From the NCBI GenBank assembly GCA_913774715.1, contig CAJYHS010000109.1, forward strand, positions 42,639-106,638: 64,000 bases of DNA, read 5' to 3'. The stretch is from an uncultured Siphonobacter sp. (lineage in GTDB: Bacteria; Bacteroidota; Bacteroidia; Cytophagales; Spirosomataceae). Both the position numbers and the translations under genes were made by a program. The notes beneath the pieces are model-generated. The model had not been told where the DNA came from. It did not search any database and was given only the letters and a program-made list of their open reading frames with translations. Below are positions 7,856 through 16,611 of the stretch, piece after piece; within the stretch, counting starts at the first letter, position 1, and each line of letters starts with the position of its first letter.

Positions 7856-8644
7856 ATGAATCTAAACCTTAGCAATAAAATCATTATCGTTACGGGCGGT
7901 GCCAAAGGTATTGGCGAAGGGATCAGTAAAGTATTAGCTTCGGAAGGAGCCATTCCGGTAATTGTTGGCCGCAGTGAGACTGATAACCTCAAAACCGTGG
8001 CAGAGATCGAAGCCGCTGGTGGCCAGGCTTTTCAGGTACCAGCAGAGTTAACTCAGCCCTCCGAATGTGAAAAAGCTGTTCAGCAAACGATGGATAAGTT
8101 CGGAAGAATCGACGGTTTAGTTAATAATGCTGGAGTGAATGATGGCGTAGGTTTGGAAAATGGTACATATGAGGGATTTGTAGCTTCCTTACATAAAAAC
8201 GTTATCCATTATTACCTGATGGCTAAATATGCTCTTCCGGCTTTGAAAGAATCCAGAGGAGCTATTGTTAACATTGGCTCTAAAACCGCTGAAACAGGTC
8301 AGGGTGGCACCTCAGCCTACGCCGCTGCCAATGGTGGCCGCAATGCCTTAACCCGTGAATGGGCCGTTGAATTATTGAAGTACGATATTCGGGTGAATGC
8401 CGTGATTGTAGCGGAAAGCTGGACACCGCTTTACGAACGCTGGATTAACGGCTTACCCAATCCTGAAGAAAAACTAAAAGAAATTACCCGGAATATTCCG
8501 CTAGAGCAACGCATGACGACTACTGAAGAATTAGGTAATACCGTTGCGTTTTTGCTTTCGGATAAATCCAGTCATACTACAGGGCAACTTATCCACGTCG
8601 ATGGTGGATATGTCCACCTGGACCGGGCACTTGCCAATGCCTAA
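7856..8644 (+). CDS. SDR oxidoreductase, L-fucose-dehydrogenase-like, with YxxxN
   Basis: This 262-residue classical short-chain dehydrogenase has the cofactor motif TGGAKGIGEG near residue 14, the NNAGVNDG strand motif and the NIGSKTA serine. The catalytic tetrad is atypical: the usual YxxxK reads YAAANGGRN, with Asn (codon AAT) where the catalytic Lys normally is. The C-terminal part (TTGQLIHVDGGYVHLDRAL) resembles proteins annotated as L-fucose dehydrogenase. Its place between a fuconolactonase-like gene and fucP supports oxidation of L-fucose to the lactone. The Lys-to-Asn change leaves catalytic competence open, although it may be general in this subfamily. It is followed by a hairpin terminator. 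Confidence 0.8.
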   Translation: MNLNLSNKIIIVTGGAKGIGEGISKVLASEGAIPVIVGRSETDNLKTVAEIEAAGGQAFQVPAELTQPSECEKAVQQTMDKFGRIDGLVNNAGVNDGVGLENGTYEGFVASLHKNVIHYYLMAKYALPALKESRGAIVNIGSKTAETGQGGTSAYAAANGGRNALTREWAVELLKYDIRVNAVIVAESWTPLYERWINGLPNPEEKLKEITRNIPLEQRMTTTEELGNTVAFLLSDKSSHTTGQLIHVDGGYVHLDRALANA

Positions 8645-8653
8645 TTTCCTGTT

Positions 8654-8690
8654 ATGAACCGAATCAATTAACTTGATTCGGTTCATTTAT
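8654..8690 (+). terminator. hairpin between SDR gene and fucP
   Basis: The perfect 13-bp stem ATGAACCGAATCA/TGATTCGGTTCAT with a 7-base loop is followed by TTATTTCT. It may attenuate transcription between the SDR gene and fucP. Confidence 0.7.
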
Positions 8691-8726
8691 TTCTAACGTT
8701 ATCCGTTTCCTCTAATCTCCGTTTTC

Positions 8727-10082
8727 ATGGCACTTGGCCCGTCGTCCGAGAAAGTAACCATTAAAAATGGTTCCGATTCCGGCAGTTACTTAATTCCTCT
8801 GGCTCTCGTCACGAGCTTGTTTTTCTTATGGGGTTTAGCTAATTCCCTGAATGGTTCGCTGATTAAACAATTTCAGATCGCTCTCGATTTAAGCCGTTTT
8901 CAGGCGGGTATTGTTGATTTTGCCTTTTACCTTGGGTACTTTTTCATGGCTCTTCCCGCTGGTTATGTCATGCGAAAGTTTGGTTATAAAAAAGGAATTC
9001 TGTTTGGCTTGATTCTGTACGCAGCCGGAGCTTTCCTCTTTTATCCCGCTGCCAGTGCCCGGGTTTACGGATTTTTCCTATTTGCCCTGTTCATGATTGC
9101 CAGTGGTATCGCTTTTCTGGAAACAGCGGCTAACCTTTATGTAACGGTTCTGGGTGATCCCAAAACTTCGGAATGGCGACTTAACTTTTCACAGTCGTTT
9201 AATGGGATTAGTCTTATTCTGGGACCCATCATTGGTGCCCTTTTTATCTTTTCCCAAACTGAATACACTCCCGAAATGCTAGCTACCTTGCCCGCAGCAG
9301 AAGTAGAAGCCATTCGGGTACAGGAAGCTCTTTCGGTACAGGGTCCTTATCTGGCTATTGGCTCTATTGTAGCTTTCGTTGCGATTATTTTTGCCGTGGT
9401 GAAGATGCCGGAAGTCGGAGCTGAAGAGGAGAAATCAGCCGGAAAGATATCTATTACGCATTTATTCCGTCACAAACACCTGGTTTACGGCATTATTGCC
9501 CAGTTTGCCAACGTGGGAGCTCAGTCGATTTTATGGGGCTATTTTGTAGACTTCAAGTTAGATTTCTCACGCGAGCAGCACTGGGTACTTGCCGAAGGCT
9601 GGATGAAAGTCATCAGTAGCATCAGTGGTCTTGACGCCTCTTCGCTTTCAAATACCCAGATTGCTGGTTTCCACGCCTCCTTTGCTCTGGTATTATTCAT
9701 GCTGGGTCGCTTTGTAGGAACTTCACTCATGACCCGTATGCCAGCCCAACGCGTTCTGGCTATTTACTCCGCCGCCGCGGTAATTTTCGTGGCTATTGCT
9801 GCCATCTCTGGTGGATTAACAGCAGTTATTTGCCTGAGCTTTACGTATTTCTGTCAGTCCATTATGTTCCCCACCATTTTTGCATTAGCTACCAAGAATT
9901 TAGGGGTGGAAGCAAAAATGGCTTCTTCATTAATCATTATGAGCATAGTAGGCGGTGCGGTATTGCCTTTGGTGGCTGGATTACTCTTTCCTTCAGGAGC
10001 AGCTATCGCCTTGTTAGTGCCCTTGGCTTGTTTTTCATACGTAGTCTTTTTCGCAGTAAAAGGTTACCGTGCCGATTATTAA
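8727..10082 (+). CDS. fucP: L-fucose permease (MFS, FHS family)
   Basis: This 451-residue major-facilitator protein has about twelve hydrophobic segments. The N-terminal helix SLFFLWGLANSLNGSLIKQF and the segment FYLGYFFMALPAGYVMRKFGYKKG are characteristic of the FHS sugar:proton symporters that include FucP. ETAANLYVTVLG and RLNFSQSFNGI are further family motifs, and the second half contains the MLGRFVGTSLM loop. Location is the inner membrane; the substrate is inferred to be L-fucose from the preceding lactonase and dehydrogenase genes and from a GH95 fucosidase 32 kb away. Glucose/galactose transporters (GluP) are the closest alternative. Confidence 0.88.
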   Translation: MALGPSSEKVTIKNGSDSGSYLIPLALVTSLFFLWGLANSLNGSLIKQFQIALDLSRFQAGIVDFAFYLGYFFMALPAGYVMRKFGYKKGILFGLILYAAGAFLFYPAASARVYGFFLFALFMIASGIAFLETAANLYVTVLGDPKTSEWRLNFSQSFNGISLILGPIIGALFIFSQTEYTPEMLATLPAAEVEAIRVQEALSVQGPYLAIGSIVAFVAIIFAVVKMPEVGAEEEKSAGKISITHLFRHKHLVYGIIAQFANVGAQSILWGYFVDFKLDFSREQHWVLAEGWMKVISSISGLDASSLSNTQIAGFHASFALVLFMLGRFVGTSLMTRMPAQRVLAIYSAAAVIFVAIAAISGGLTAVICLSFTYFCQSIMFPTIFALATKNLGVEAKMASSLIIMSIVGGAVLPLVAGLLFPSGAAIALLVPLACFSYVVFFAVKGYRADY

Positions 10083-10103
10083 CGCATGGTTTACTCGCTA
10101 AGC

Positions 10104-10140
10104 CAAAGAAGCCAGACTAATCCTCTGGCTTCTTTGCTTT
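10104..10140 (+). terminator. terminator after fucP
   Basis: The 13-bp stem CAAAGAAGCCAGA/TCTGGCTTCTTTG is perfect and followed by CTTTAATAAG, a weak T tract. It lies about 20 bases past the fucP stop. Confidence 0.75.
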
Positions 10141-10189
10141 AATAAGCTTCCTTATCTCTAAATTTTTCTTAAAGACAATCCTTTCCGCC

Positions 10190-10197
10190 TATCTTTG
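10190..10197 (+). promoter_or_regulatory. candidate rseP promoter, -7 box TATCTTTG
   Basis: TATCTTTG matches the -7 consensus, with TCTT at the -33 position 19 bases upstream (poor match). It would give a leader of roughly 150 bases containing AT-rich sequence with repeated GTTTAC/CAGTTTAC words. Confidence 0.45.
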
Positions 10198-10350
10198 TGT
10201 TATCTCAATAGTTTACTGTTTTCAATGTACAGTTTACAATTATTTAGATTAATATACAGTTACTGTTCGTTGTGAAGACATGATTCCTTTGGGCATCATC
10301 GAAACCGAAAAACCGTAAGCTGGTAACTCAAAAAACGCAAAACAAATCGA

Positions 10351-11745
10351 ATGAGTGGATGGATTATGGCAGGGCAGTTGCTGCTTGGCCTTTCAATACT
10401 GGTAGGATTACACGAGTTTGGACACTTCTTCTTTGCCAAACTCTTTAAGATCAGAGTTAATAAATTTTACATCTTCTTTGACTTCCTTTTCCCACTTCCC
10501 AACGTTGCCAACTTTGCTCTTTGGAAGAAGAAAATTGGCGATACGGAATATGGTATCGGCTGGTTTCCATTAGGTGGTTACGTACAGATTGAAGGGATGG
10601 TGGACGAAACGCAGGATACTACTCAGCTTTCTTCGGAACCTCAGCCCTGGGAATTTCGGGCTAAACCCGCCTGGCAGCGTTTATTAGTAATGCTGGGTGG
10701 TATTATCGTGAACATCATTACGGGGATTATCATCTTCTCGGCTCTATCGTATCAGAATGGCTATAACTACATTCCCGTTTCGGAAGTAAACAAAAATGGG
10801 ATTGTAGCGGGTGAATTAGCTCGCGAGATCGGCCTTCGCACGGGTGATAAAATCCTGAAAGTGAACGGTCAGCCTGTGAAAGATTTCCGTCAGGATGTGG
10901 TAGGTCAGGTATTACTCGAATCTAACAGCACCTATACAATCGACCGGAATGGTCAGGAGTTAACGATCCCCGTTCGCAATGATCTGGCGGGATTACTTGC
11001 CCGCGATAACAACCCTGAGCGTTTTATTAGCACGTTTGCTACGCTTGGTGAGGTTGCCCGCGTAGCTGAACCCGAAAAACCAGGTCTGTTTGCGAAAGTT
11101 CTGGGTAAAAAAGAACAAAGTTTCCCTGCCTTTGAAGCGGGCTTTAAGGAAGGCGATAAAGTCCTTACCATTAACGGTACGCCCATCACGTATTACCACG
11201 AATTTTCAGATGTCTTAGCTGCAAATAAAGGCAAAGTGGTAGACGTTGTTATTAATCGTAAAGGCAAGACTCAAACATTAAAGCCTAAAGTTACGCCCGA
11301 AGGTAAACTACTCTTATACCTGAATCGTACTCCCTTGCAGAAACCTGCTCATGAAGACTATAACTTCGGACAGTCGGTAGCCGCGGGAACATATGATGCC
11401 TTTGATGTAGTAGCCAAGAACGTAAAAGGCTTCGGTAAAATTTTTAAAGGTGAAGTAGCCGCCAGTGACGCCATTAGCGGTCCAGTGGGTATCAGTAAAC
11501 TTTACGGAGAAATCTGGGACTGGAATCACTTCTGGACGGTAACGGGTCTATTATCCATGGCTCTGGCTTTCATGAATGCATTACCCATTCCAGCTCTTGA
11601 CGGTGGTCACGTCATCTTTCTGTTATATGAAATGATTTTCCGCCGGGCTCCCTCCGAGAAGTTCCTTGAGCGTGCTCAACAAATTGGTACGATCCTTCTA
11701 CTAGGATTAATGGTTTTTGCCATTGGAAATGACCTGTTTAAGTAA
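10351..11745 (+). CDS. rseP: RIP site-2 metalloprotease RseP
   Basis: This is a membrane-embedded zinc protease (M50) that cleaves anti-sigma factors and signal-peptide remnants. The first helix carries the active site LVGLHEFGHFFFAK (HExxH), and the third ligand is in LPIPALDGGHVIFLLYE near the C-terminus. Between them are two periplasmic PDZ-like segments (around KNGIVAGELAREIGLRTGDKIL and FEAGFKEGDKVLTINGTPI). The length of 464 residues is normal. The start at 10351 gives MSGWIMAGQLLLGL; the internal Met at MAGQ is also possible. It overlaps the next gene by one base. The usual dxr neighbour is not present upstream. Confidence 0.95.
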   Translation: MSGWIMAGQLLLGLSILVGLHEFGHFFFAKLFKIRVNKFYIFFDFLFPLPNVANFALWKKKIGDTEYGIGWFPLGGYVQIEGMVDETQDTTQLSSEPQPWEFRAKPAWQRLLVMLGGIIVNIITGIIIFSALSYQNGYNYIPVSEVNKNGIVAGELAREIGLRTGDKILKVNGQPVKDFRQDVVGQVLLESNSTYTIDRNGQELTIPVRNDLAGLLARDNNPERFISTFATLGEVARVAEPEKPGLFAKVLGKKEQSFPAFEAGFKEGDKVLTINGTPITYYHEFSDVLAANKGKVVDVVINRKGKTQTLKPKVTPEGKLLLYLNRTPLQKPAHEDYNFGQSVAAGTYDAFDVVAKNVKGFGKIFKGEVAASDAISGPVGISKLYGEIWDWNHFWTVTGLLSMALAFMNALPIPALDGGHVIFLLYEMIFRRAPSEKFLERAQQIGTILLLGLMVFAIGNDLFK

Positions 11746-12266
11746 TGATGAGTAGAACAAAGCTGAATGGCTGGCTGATTTATTCACTGCTAATCGTTAG
11801 CCTTCCGGTTATTACTGCGTTTGACTCAGGCAAACATGATTTTCATAACAGCCTGACTGAAATGCGTTATAACCCAAAGAGTAAGGCTTTTGAGGTAGAA
11901 ATCAAGCTATTTACCGACGATCTGGAAACGGCATTAAATCGAGGTGGTAAAGGCCCTAAAATCCGCGTTATTGACAAGGATGCTAATGATAAGTTGATTG
12001 AGGCTTACGTTCGCAAGCATTACAGGTTTACTACCGCAACGGGAACCGTTAAACCTTATCAATACGTTGGCAAGCAAAATGAGATGGATGCTACCTGGAT
12101 TTTTCTCGAAATGCCTTTCAGCGACCCGATCAAAGGATGTAAGCTCCAGCAATCAGCATTAACCGATGTCTTCGATGATCAGCAAAACATTGTCAATCTG
12201 AATTTCAACGGTGATAAAAAGTATTTTCTGTTTAATGAAAAAGTGCCCGTTCGGGTAATTGAGTAA
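11745..12266 (+). CDS. DUF6702 family secreted protein
   Basis: This 173-residue protein has an N-terminal hydrophobic signal (WLIYSLLIVSLPVITAF) and the recognisable opening of the mature part KHDFHNSLTEMRYNPKSKAF, typical of the DUF6702 family that often follows rseP or M1 peptidases in Bacteroidota. The start overlaps the rseP stop (TAATG), and a second ATG follows immediately, so translation is probably coupled to rseP. It is predicted to act in the periplasm or outer envelope; its function is unknown. A strong terminator follows. Confidence 0.82.
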   Translation: MMSRTKLNGWLIYSLLIVSLPVITAFDSGKHDFHNSLTEMRYNPKSKAFEVEIKLFTDDLETALNRGGKGPKIRVIDKDANDKLIEAYVRKHYRFTTATGTVKPYQYVGKQNEMDATWIFLEMPFSDPIKGCKLQQSALTDVFDDQQNIVNLNFNGDKKYFLFNEKVPVRVIE

Positions 12267-12280
12267 AATACAGATCAAAT

Positions 12281-12324
12281 AAAAAAACTCCCTCTAATGT
12301 TAGCTCATTGAAGGGAGTTTTTTT
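12281..12324 (+). terminator. bidirectional-type terminator after DUF6702
   Basis: AAAAAAACTCCCT and AGGGAGTTTTTTT are perfect 13-base complements around an 18-base loop. The T run follows the stem on the plus strand and the A run precedes it, so it could act in either direction. Confidence 0.88.
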
Positions 12325-12395
12325 ATTTAATTTAGCGTCCGCTTATCAGTTACTACTTTACAGCTTTCTGATATTCAGTTAAAAATTTTTACGAT

Positions 12396-13310
12396 ATGCA
12401 ATCGATTTTAAAGATTATCATTCTATATCTAAGTATTATAACGCTAGCCTTTGCATTAAGTGAGTGCAAAAATAAGGAAGATGTTTTCGTTGATCAGACT
12501 ATTTTAACGCCAACTTTATCTCTAGGCTCAGGACTAGTTCCCTATAAAACTACTGTACATTTTCAGTCCAATCAAACGAATGCCATTCTAGAATATTCAT
12601 TAGATAATGGAAAAAGCTGGCAAGCGGGGGATAGTGTGCAATTATTGAGTTCCGTGAATATTCAGGTACGTAATAGAATTGATAAAAATGTATCTACTAC
12701 AGCTACCAATAGTTATACACTCAAGTTTGAAAAAGTACTCATCATTGGTAATAGCATTACTCGCCACAACCCAGCTCCGGAGATAGGCTGGAAAGGCGAT
12801 TGGGGAATGGCTGCTTCTGCGGCTGATAAAGATTATGTTTCTTTAGTAAAAAAGTATCTGTCCAGTAGAAATTCAACTACACAGTTTTTAGTAACGAATA
12901 AAGGAAGTTCTTTCGAAGTTAATTATGGTGATAATTTTGATTGGAGTTCATTTAATAATGAATTAGCTTTCAAACCTGATTTAATAATTATAAGGATTGG
13001 CGATAACGTCGAAGATAAAAAAGTAAATGAACGGCAATTTGAGATTCATTTCGAGAAGTTAATAGCTTACCTGACCAATTTTGATTTCCGGGGAAAGGTA
13101 ATTTGCACAGGAAGTTTTTGGGAACGATGGGAAGCAAGCTTCGCCATAGAAAGGGTTTGCAAGCGGAAAGGTTACTCCTACATAGAGCTAACTTCCTTAA
13201 ACACCCAGAAAAATACGGCCTATAATCAATTTATAAACCAAGCCGTTTCTTCTCATCCTTCAGATCGAGGCATGGAAGAAATTTACAAACGATTAACTCC
13301 CTACTTTTAA
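12396..13310 (+). CDS. SGNH/GDSL-type hydrolase, exported
   Basis: This is a 304-residue protein. Residues 1-24 form a signal-like helix ending SEC, a poor lipobox because Glu precedes Cys. Residues about 35-110 look like a chitobiase-C-terminal-type beta domain (AILEYSLDNGKSWQAG). From residue 112 an SGNH-hydrolase pattern appears: VLIIGNSITRHNPAPEIGW (nucleophile Ser), an IIIRIGDNVED block III-like segment and SHPSDRGMEEI with the Asp and His near the end. It probably removes or transfers an acyl group on a surface glycan. It lies 4 bases before an acyltransferase-3 gene, a pairing that resembles split AT3-SGNH acyl-transfer systems. Base composition is clearly AT-richer than the flanks. 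Confidence 0.75.
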   Translation: MQSILKIIILYLSIITLAFALSECKNKEDVFVDQTILTPTLSLGSGLVPYKTTVHFQSNQTNAILEYSLDNGKSWQAGDSVQLLSSVNIQVRNRIDKNVSTTATNSYTLKFEKVLIIGNSITRHNPAPEIGWKGDWGMAASAADKDYVSLVKKYLSSRNSTTQFLVTNKGSSFEVNYGDNFDWSSFNNELAFKPDLIIIRIGDNVEDKKVNERQFEIHFEKLIAYLTNFDFRGKVICTGSFWERWEASFAIERVCKRKGYSYIELTSLNTQKNTAYNQFINQAVSSHPSDRGMEEIYKRLTPYF

Positions 13311-13314
13311 CCGT

Positions 13315-14406
13315 ATGAATCAAACCTATACCTTCAAAAAAACTCAAAATAACTTCGATTTTATTCGATTTATCGCGGCGATAGGCGTACTCTTTTCTCA
13401 TAGCTATGACTTACAGGAAAAAGATTCTCTTGAACCTTTACGAAATCTAACTGCTAGCCATCTATCCTTTAGCTTTTATGGCGTACGGGTTTTCTTTATC
13501 ATCAGCGGATTCCTGATCCTAAAAAGTGCTCTCAACAGCAACTCATTTGGCAGTTATCTCACTAAAAGATTCTTAAGGATCTTCCCCGGATTATGTATAG
13601 CTCTTCTTGTTTCTGTTTTCATTTTTGGTTTATCCGTAACGCGACTACCTATTTTAGATTATCTTACTCATCCACAAACCTATAAGTATCTACTAAATCT
13701 TTCATTGTATTATTCCCAACAGGGATTACCCGGAGTTTTTGATATAGTTAATACTACTTCAATTGTCAATGGATCGCTCTGGACGTTAGTATATGAATTT
13801 ACCTTTTATTTAGTATTATACTTTGCCTTGCGTTTAAAACTACTTAGAACCTCTCTCGTTTTACTTATTACTTTTTGTATATTGATAGTACTTGATCTAA
13901 AACTTAAGAATACAGATATAATTAATAATTACTATCCTAGCCTAAATATGTCTCCCGGTCCTTTTATAGAATTTTCTATATATTTTATGGCGGGTATGCT
14001 ATTTCAATATTATCAGAATAGTTTTCCTATAACAAAAAATCTCGGTTATACTGCTGTAGCTTTATTTATAGCTAGCAACCTTTTTTTAGACTTTCCTTAT
14101 AGCCGAGTAATAAATTATTTATTACTTCCTTATGTAGTTTTTTATCTGTCCTTCATCAAGGGATCTCTGAATAATTTCGGCAAACACGGAGACTTCTCTT
14201 ACGGCATTTATATTTATTCCTTTCCTCTACAGCAAATCTTATTACAATTATTACCAGAAATCTCAGTTGCCTTATTTGCTCTTTTATCTATAATAGTGGT
14301 TAGTCCTTTTGCCTATTTATCCTGGTTTATGGTTGAAAAACCCATGATTAAGTTAAAAAGTAGACAAACTATTACATACGACAATCCTATTTCTTTACCA
14401 GTGTAG
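13315..14406 (+). CDS. acyltransferase 3 family membrane protein
   Basis: This 363-residue polytopic protein has about ten hydrophobic helices. The N-terminus NNFDFIRFIAAIGVLFSHSYDL contains the conserved Arg and the catalytic-type His of the acyltransferase-3 (OafA/NodX) family, and FYGVRVFFIISGFLI is the second hallmark; SLWTLVYEFTFYL carries the conserved WxxxxE. It would move an acyl group, usually acetyl, across the inner membrane onto a polysaccharide. It is translated right behind the SGNH hydrolase gene and shares its AT-rich composition (one 60-base stretch counted by hand has 17 G or C), unlike the GC-richer S41 gene it meets tail to tail. The last 20 bases overlap that convergent gene. 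Confidence 0.9.
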   Translation: MNQTYTFKKTQNNFDFIRFIAAIGVLFSHSYDLQEKDSLEPLRNLTASHLSFSFYGVRVFFIISGFLILKSALNSNSFGSYLTKRFLRIFPGLCIALLVSVFIFGLSVTRLPILDYLTHPQTYKYLLNLSLYYSQQGLPGVFDIVNTTSIVNGSLWTLVYEFTFYLVLYFALRLKLLRTSLVLLITFCILIVLDLKLKNTDIINNYYPSLNMSPGPFIEFSIYFMAGMLFQYYQNSFPITKNLGYTAVALFIASNLFLDFPYSRVINYLLLPYVVFYLSFIKGSLNNFGKHGDFSYGIYIYSFPLQQILLQLLPEISVALFALLSIIVVSPFAYLSWFMVEKPMIKLKSRQTITYDNPISLPV

Positions 14407-15883
14407 TCTTCTGGATCAACTCATACACCTTCTCCATATCAGGATCAAGATTACCCATGAAATCCATGGAAGTAAAATCAACCGGATGATCGGGCATGAC
14501 ACCCCGGCCCTGATTGGGATCAGTAACTGCCGTCAGGGCTTTAAAAAGAGGAAAACGAATACGGACCTGGCTTTCGGGTAAAGTCATGTAAGGAATGGCC
14601 CAGGCCGTACAGCCATTGCGACCGCCTCCCGTTTCGCGTCCAATAACCACGGCTCTTTTCCAGAATTGAAGATTAGCTGCTGTAATCGAAGAGGCCGAGA
14701 ATGAACCTCCATTGGTAAGAATGTAGAGATCTCCCTGGAACCCATGCTTTTTCTTGGGCTTTTGCACTCTCGTCGCACTACGAATGACGTGCCGGCCATC
14801 GTCCATTTTTCTGGAAATCACTTTCATCATCACCAGTCGAGCCATTCGTTCATTGGTGTAACGATTGTATTCTTTCTTGGATGGTAAGCTTTCTACGGAT
14901 TGATAGGCCTGAAATGGTTCATTCATCAAATACCGCATCAGGAGGTTACTGGCGGCCACCTTTCCCCCACCGTTATTACGTAAATCCAGTACCAGATGCT
15001 GAATATGATTGCGTTCAATCTGCCGGAATAACTTCCGATAAAGTTTCCGGTAATTACCCATACTGAATGTATTCAGATCCAGCAGTGCCAGACTGGAATC
15101 CCGGGAAGAGATAGAAAGGCTGGCACTTCGGCTATCATAAATTTTAGTCATCACTGGCTCAGCGGGTCGTATCTGTCCGGTTACGGGTGCCGCTGACTTC
15201 ACAGGCATAGCTACGGCGTTCAGCTTTTTTTCTTCCTTTTTTCGCTGTACAGTATAGTTCTTTTCCTGTTGGAGTGAATCCAGTACCGTTACTTCATAGG
15301 TATCTTTTTCGCCGTACCAATAGCGATAATACATCGGAAAATTATTCAGGATAGTAGTATTCTTAAAGGTCTGGTTATAGCCGTCAGAAATTACAATTTT
15401 TCGCAAAGACTGATACGCATCCAAGGCCGGACGACCCTCAATTTTCACAATTTCCTTGCCCTTGTAAAGTTCAGGCTGGTTACTCAGATTAGACGATACA
15501 AAAATTCGGTTATCTACCTCAAATACGCTCAAAGGGAAATCTTTAGGCGTATGATGTTTTCGCCAGCGTTCAAACCCTCGGGAGCCTCTGACATTGGTAT
15601 GCCCGCAGTGCACCATTTCAATCAGTGGATCCAGTAACCGGCGAAATTCTACCTCCGTCATGGGTTTATTAATAGCTTGGGCAGTTGCTTCGAAAGCAGA
15701 ATCCAGCTGAGCTTTAGGGGTGTACCAATACAAACCCGGATGTCCCGATTCAAGTCCTTTCCGCATAATTTTCAAGTCTTTTTGAAGTCGACTTACTTCA
15801 AAAGTTCGTTGCGGATTGTAGGCTTGCCGGGAACAAGCTGAAATGGTGAGCAGAATAAGAGATAGCCAGAAAATAGTTCTCAT
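14387..15883 (-). CDS. S41 family peptidase, lipoprotein
   Basis: This 498-residue protein has a lipoprotein signal (FWLSLILLTISAC). The tail-specific protease core shows LVLDLRNNGGGKVAASNLL, the strand before the active site, then LYILTNGGSFSASSITAANL with the nucleophilic serine, and VVIGRETGGGRNGC. The N-terminal 200 residues are the helical tricorn-like cap seen in Bacteroidota S41 proteins; no clear PDZ domain is visible. It is predicted to face the periplasm or cell surface. The basic partner of the Ser is not certain by eye. It is monocistronic and overlaps the acyltransferase gene by 20 bases at the 3' end. Confidence 0.88.
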   Translation of the reverse strand: MRTIFWLSLILLTISACSRQAYNPQRTFEVSRLQKDLKIMRKGLESGHPGLYWYTPKAQLDSAFEATAQAINKPMTEVEFRRLLDPLIEMVHCGHTNVRGSRGFERWRKHHTPKDFPLSVFEVDNRIFVSSNLSNQPELYKGKEIVKIEGRPALDAYQSLRKIVISDGYNQTFKNTTILNNFPMYYRYWYGEKDTYEVTVLDSLQQEKNYTVQRKKEEKKLNAVAMPVKSAAPVTGQIRPAEPVMTKIYDSRSASLSISSRDSSLALLDLNTFSMGNYRKLYRKLFRQIERNHIQHLVLDLRNNGGGKVAASNLLMRYLMNEPFQAYQSVESLPSKKEYNRYTNERMARLVMMKVISRKMDDGRHVIRSATRVQKPKKKHGFQGDLYILTNGGSFSASSITAANLQFWKRAVVIGRETGGGRNGCTAWAIPYMTLPESQVRIRFPLFKALTAVTDPNQGRGVMPDHPVDFTSMDFMGNLDPDMEKVYELIQKTTLVKK

Positions 15884-16090
15884 AGATTCCAGTAAAGCTT
15901 AGGAAAATCGAGGGTACGTGCACAATAACGATTCCCGCTTATAATATTGTATTCTCCTGATAGACAAGGTAACAGGAACTCCTGAATAAAGAGCAGATTC
16001 TCTTGAAAATATAAAAAGTAACAGATTTCCAGCAGTATAATTCCTGTTTTTCGTTAATTTTAATAAAGTCACCTCTTCCAAACATACGTT

Positions 16091-16552
16091 ATGGCAACAG
16101 CATCACTTCCTTTACTGACGGCACTTCGTCGCACTGCTCATAAACTGCAACAGGGTACTCCTTATATGTGGGGACACATGGGATGCTGTAACTGCGGTAA
16201 TCTGGCTCAGGAATTAACGAAGTTAACGAAAGCCGATATTCACGCATATGCCCTGCAAGGCCGGGGTGACTGGCGGGAACAGGTCGAGGAATACTGCCCT
16301 ACCAGCGGATTACCCATGGACTTACTAATTTCGGATATGCTGAATCACGGATTGACGACTACGGATTTGCAGCATCTGGAGCGGCTTTCTGACCCTAAGA
16401 TCAAAAACCAAATTCCACTGGATCGGCGAAATCAGATGAAGCACAATGTCCGGGAAGATGTCGTTTTGTATTTAAAAACCTGGGCAGATGTCCTGGAAGA
16501 GGAATTACTGGCAAACGTTCAGCTTCCTAACCTGTCATTTGAGTTAGCTTAG
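16091..16552 (+). CDS. conserved hypothetical protein with Cys cluster
   Basis: This 153-residue soluble protein has no signal peptide. I recognise it only as a conserved Bacteroidota protein of unknown function. The notable feature is the sequence YMWGHMGCCNCGNLAQ near residue 26, with three Cys and a His close together, and a further Cys in VEEYCPTSG. These could bind a metal or form a thiol site. The rest is helical and acidic (LKTWADVLEEELLANVQ). It stands alone between a divergent S41 gene and a convergent DUF4876 gene, so context gives no function. Confidence 0.75.
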   Translation: MATASLPLLTALRRTAHKLQQGTPYMWGHMGCCNCGNLAQELTKLTKADIHAYALQGRGDWREQVEEYCPTSGLPMDLLISDMLNHGLTTTDLQHLERLSDPKIKNQIPLDRRNQMKHNVREDVVLYLKTWADVLEEELLANVQLPNLSFELA

Positions 16553-16563
16553 GTTTGATAGTT

Positions 16564-16600
16564 CTGAAGGGCTGAAAGTAGTATCCTATCTACCCTTCAG
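16564..16600. terminator. weak hairpin between convergent genes
   Basis: CTGAAGGG and CCCTTCAG can pair over 8 bp with a 21-base loop between the convergent stops at 16552 and 16612. There is no T run on either side. Confidence 0.3.
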
Positions 16601-16611
16601 GCGACTCTACT

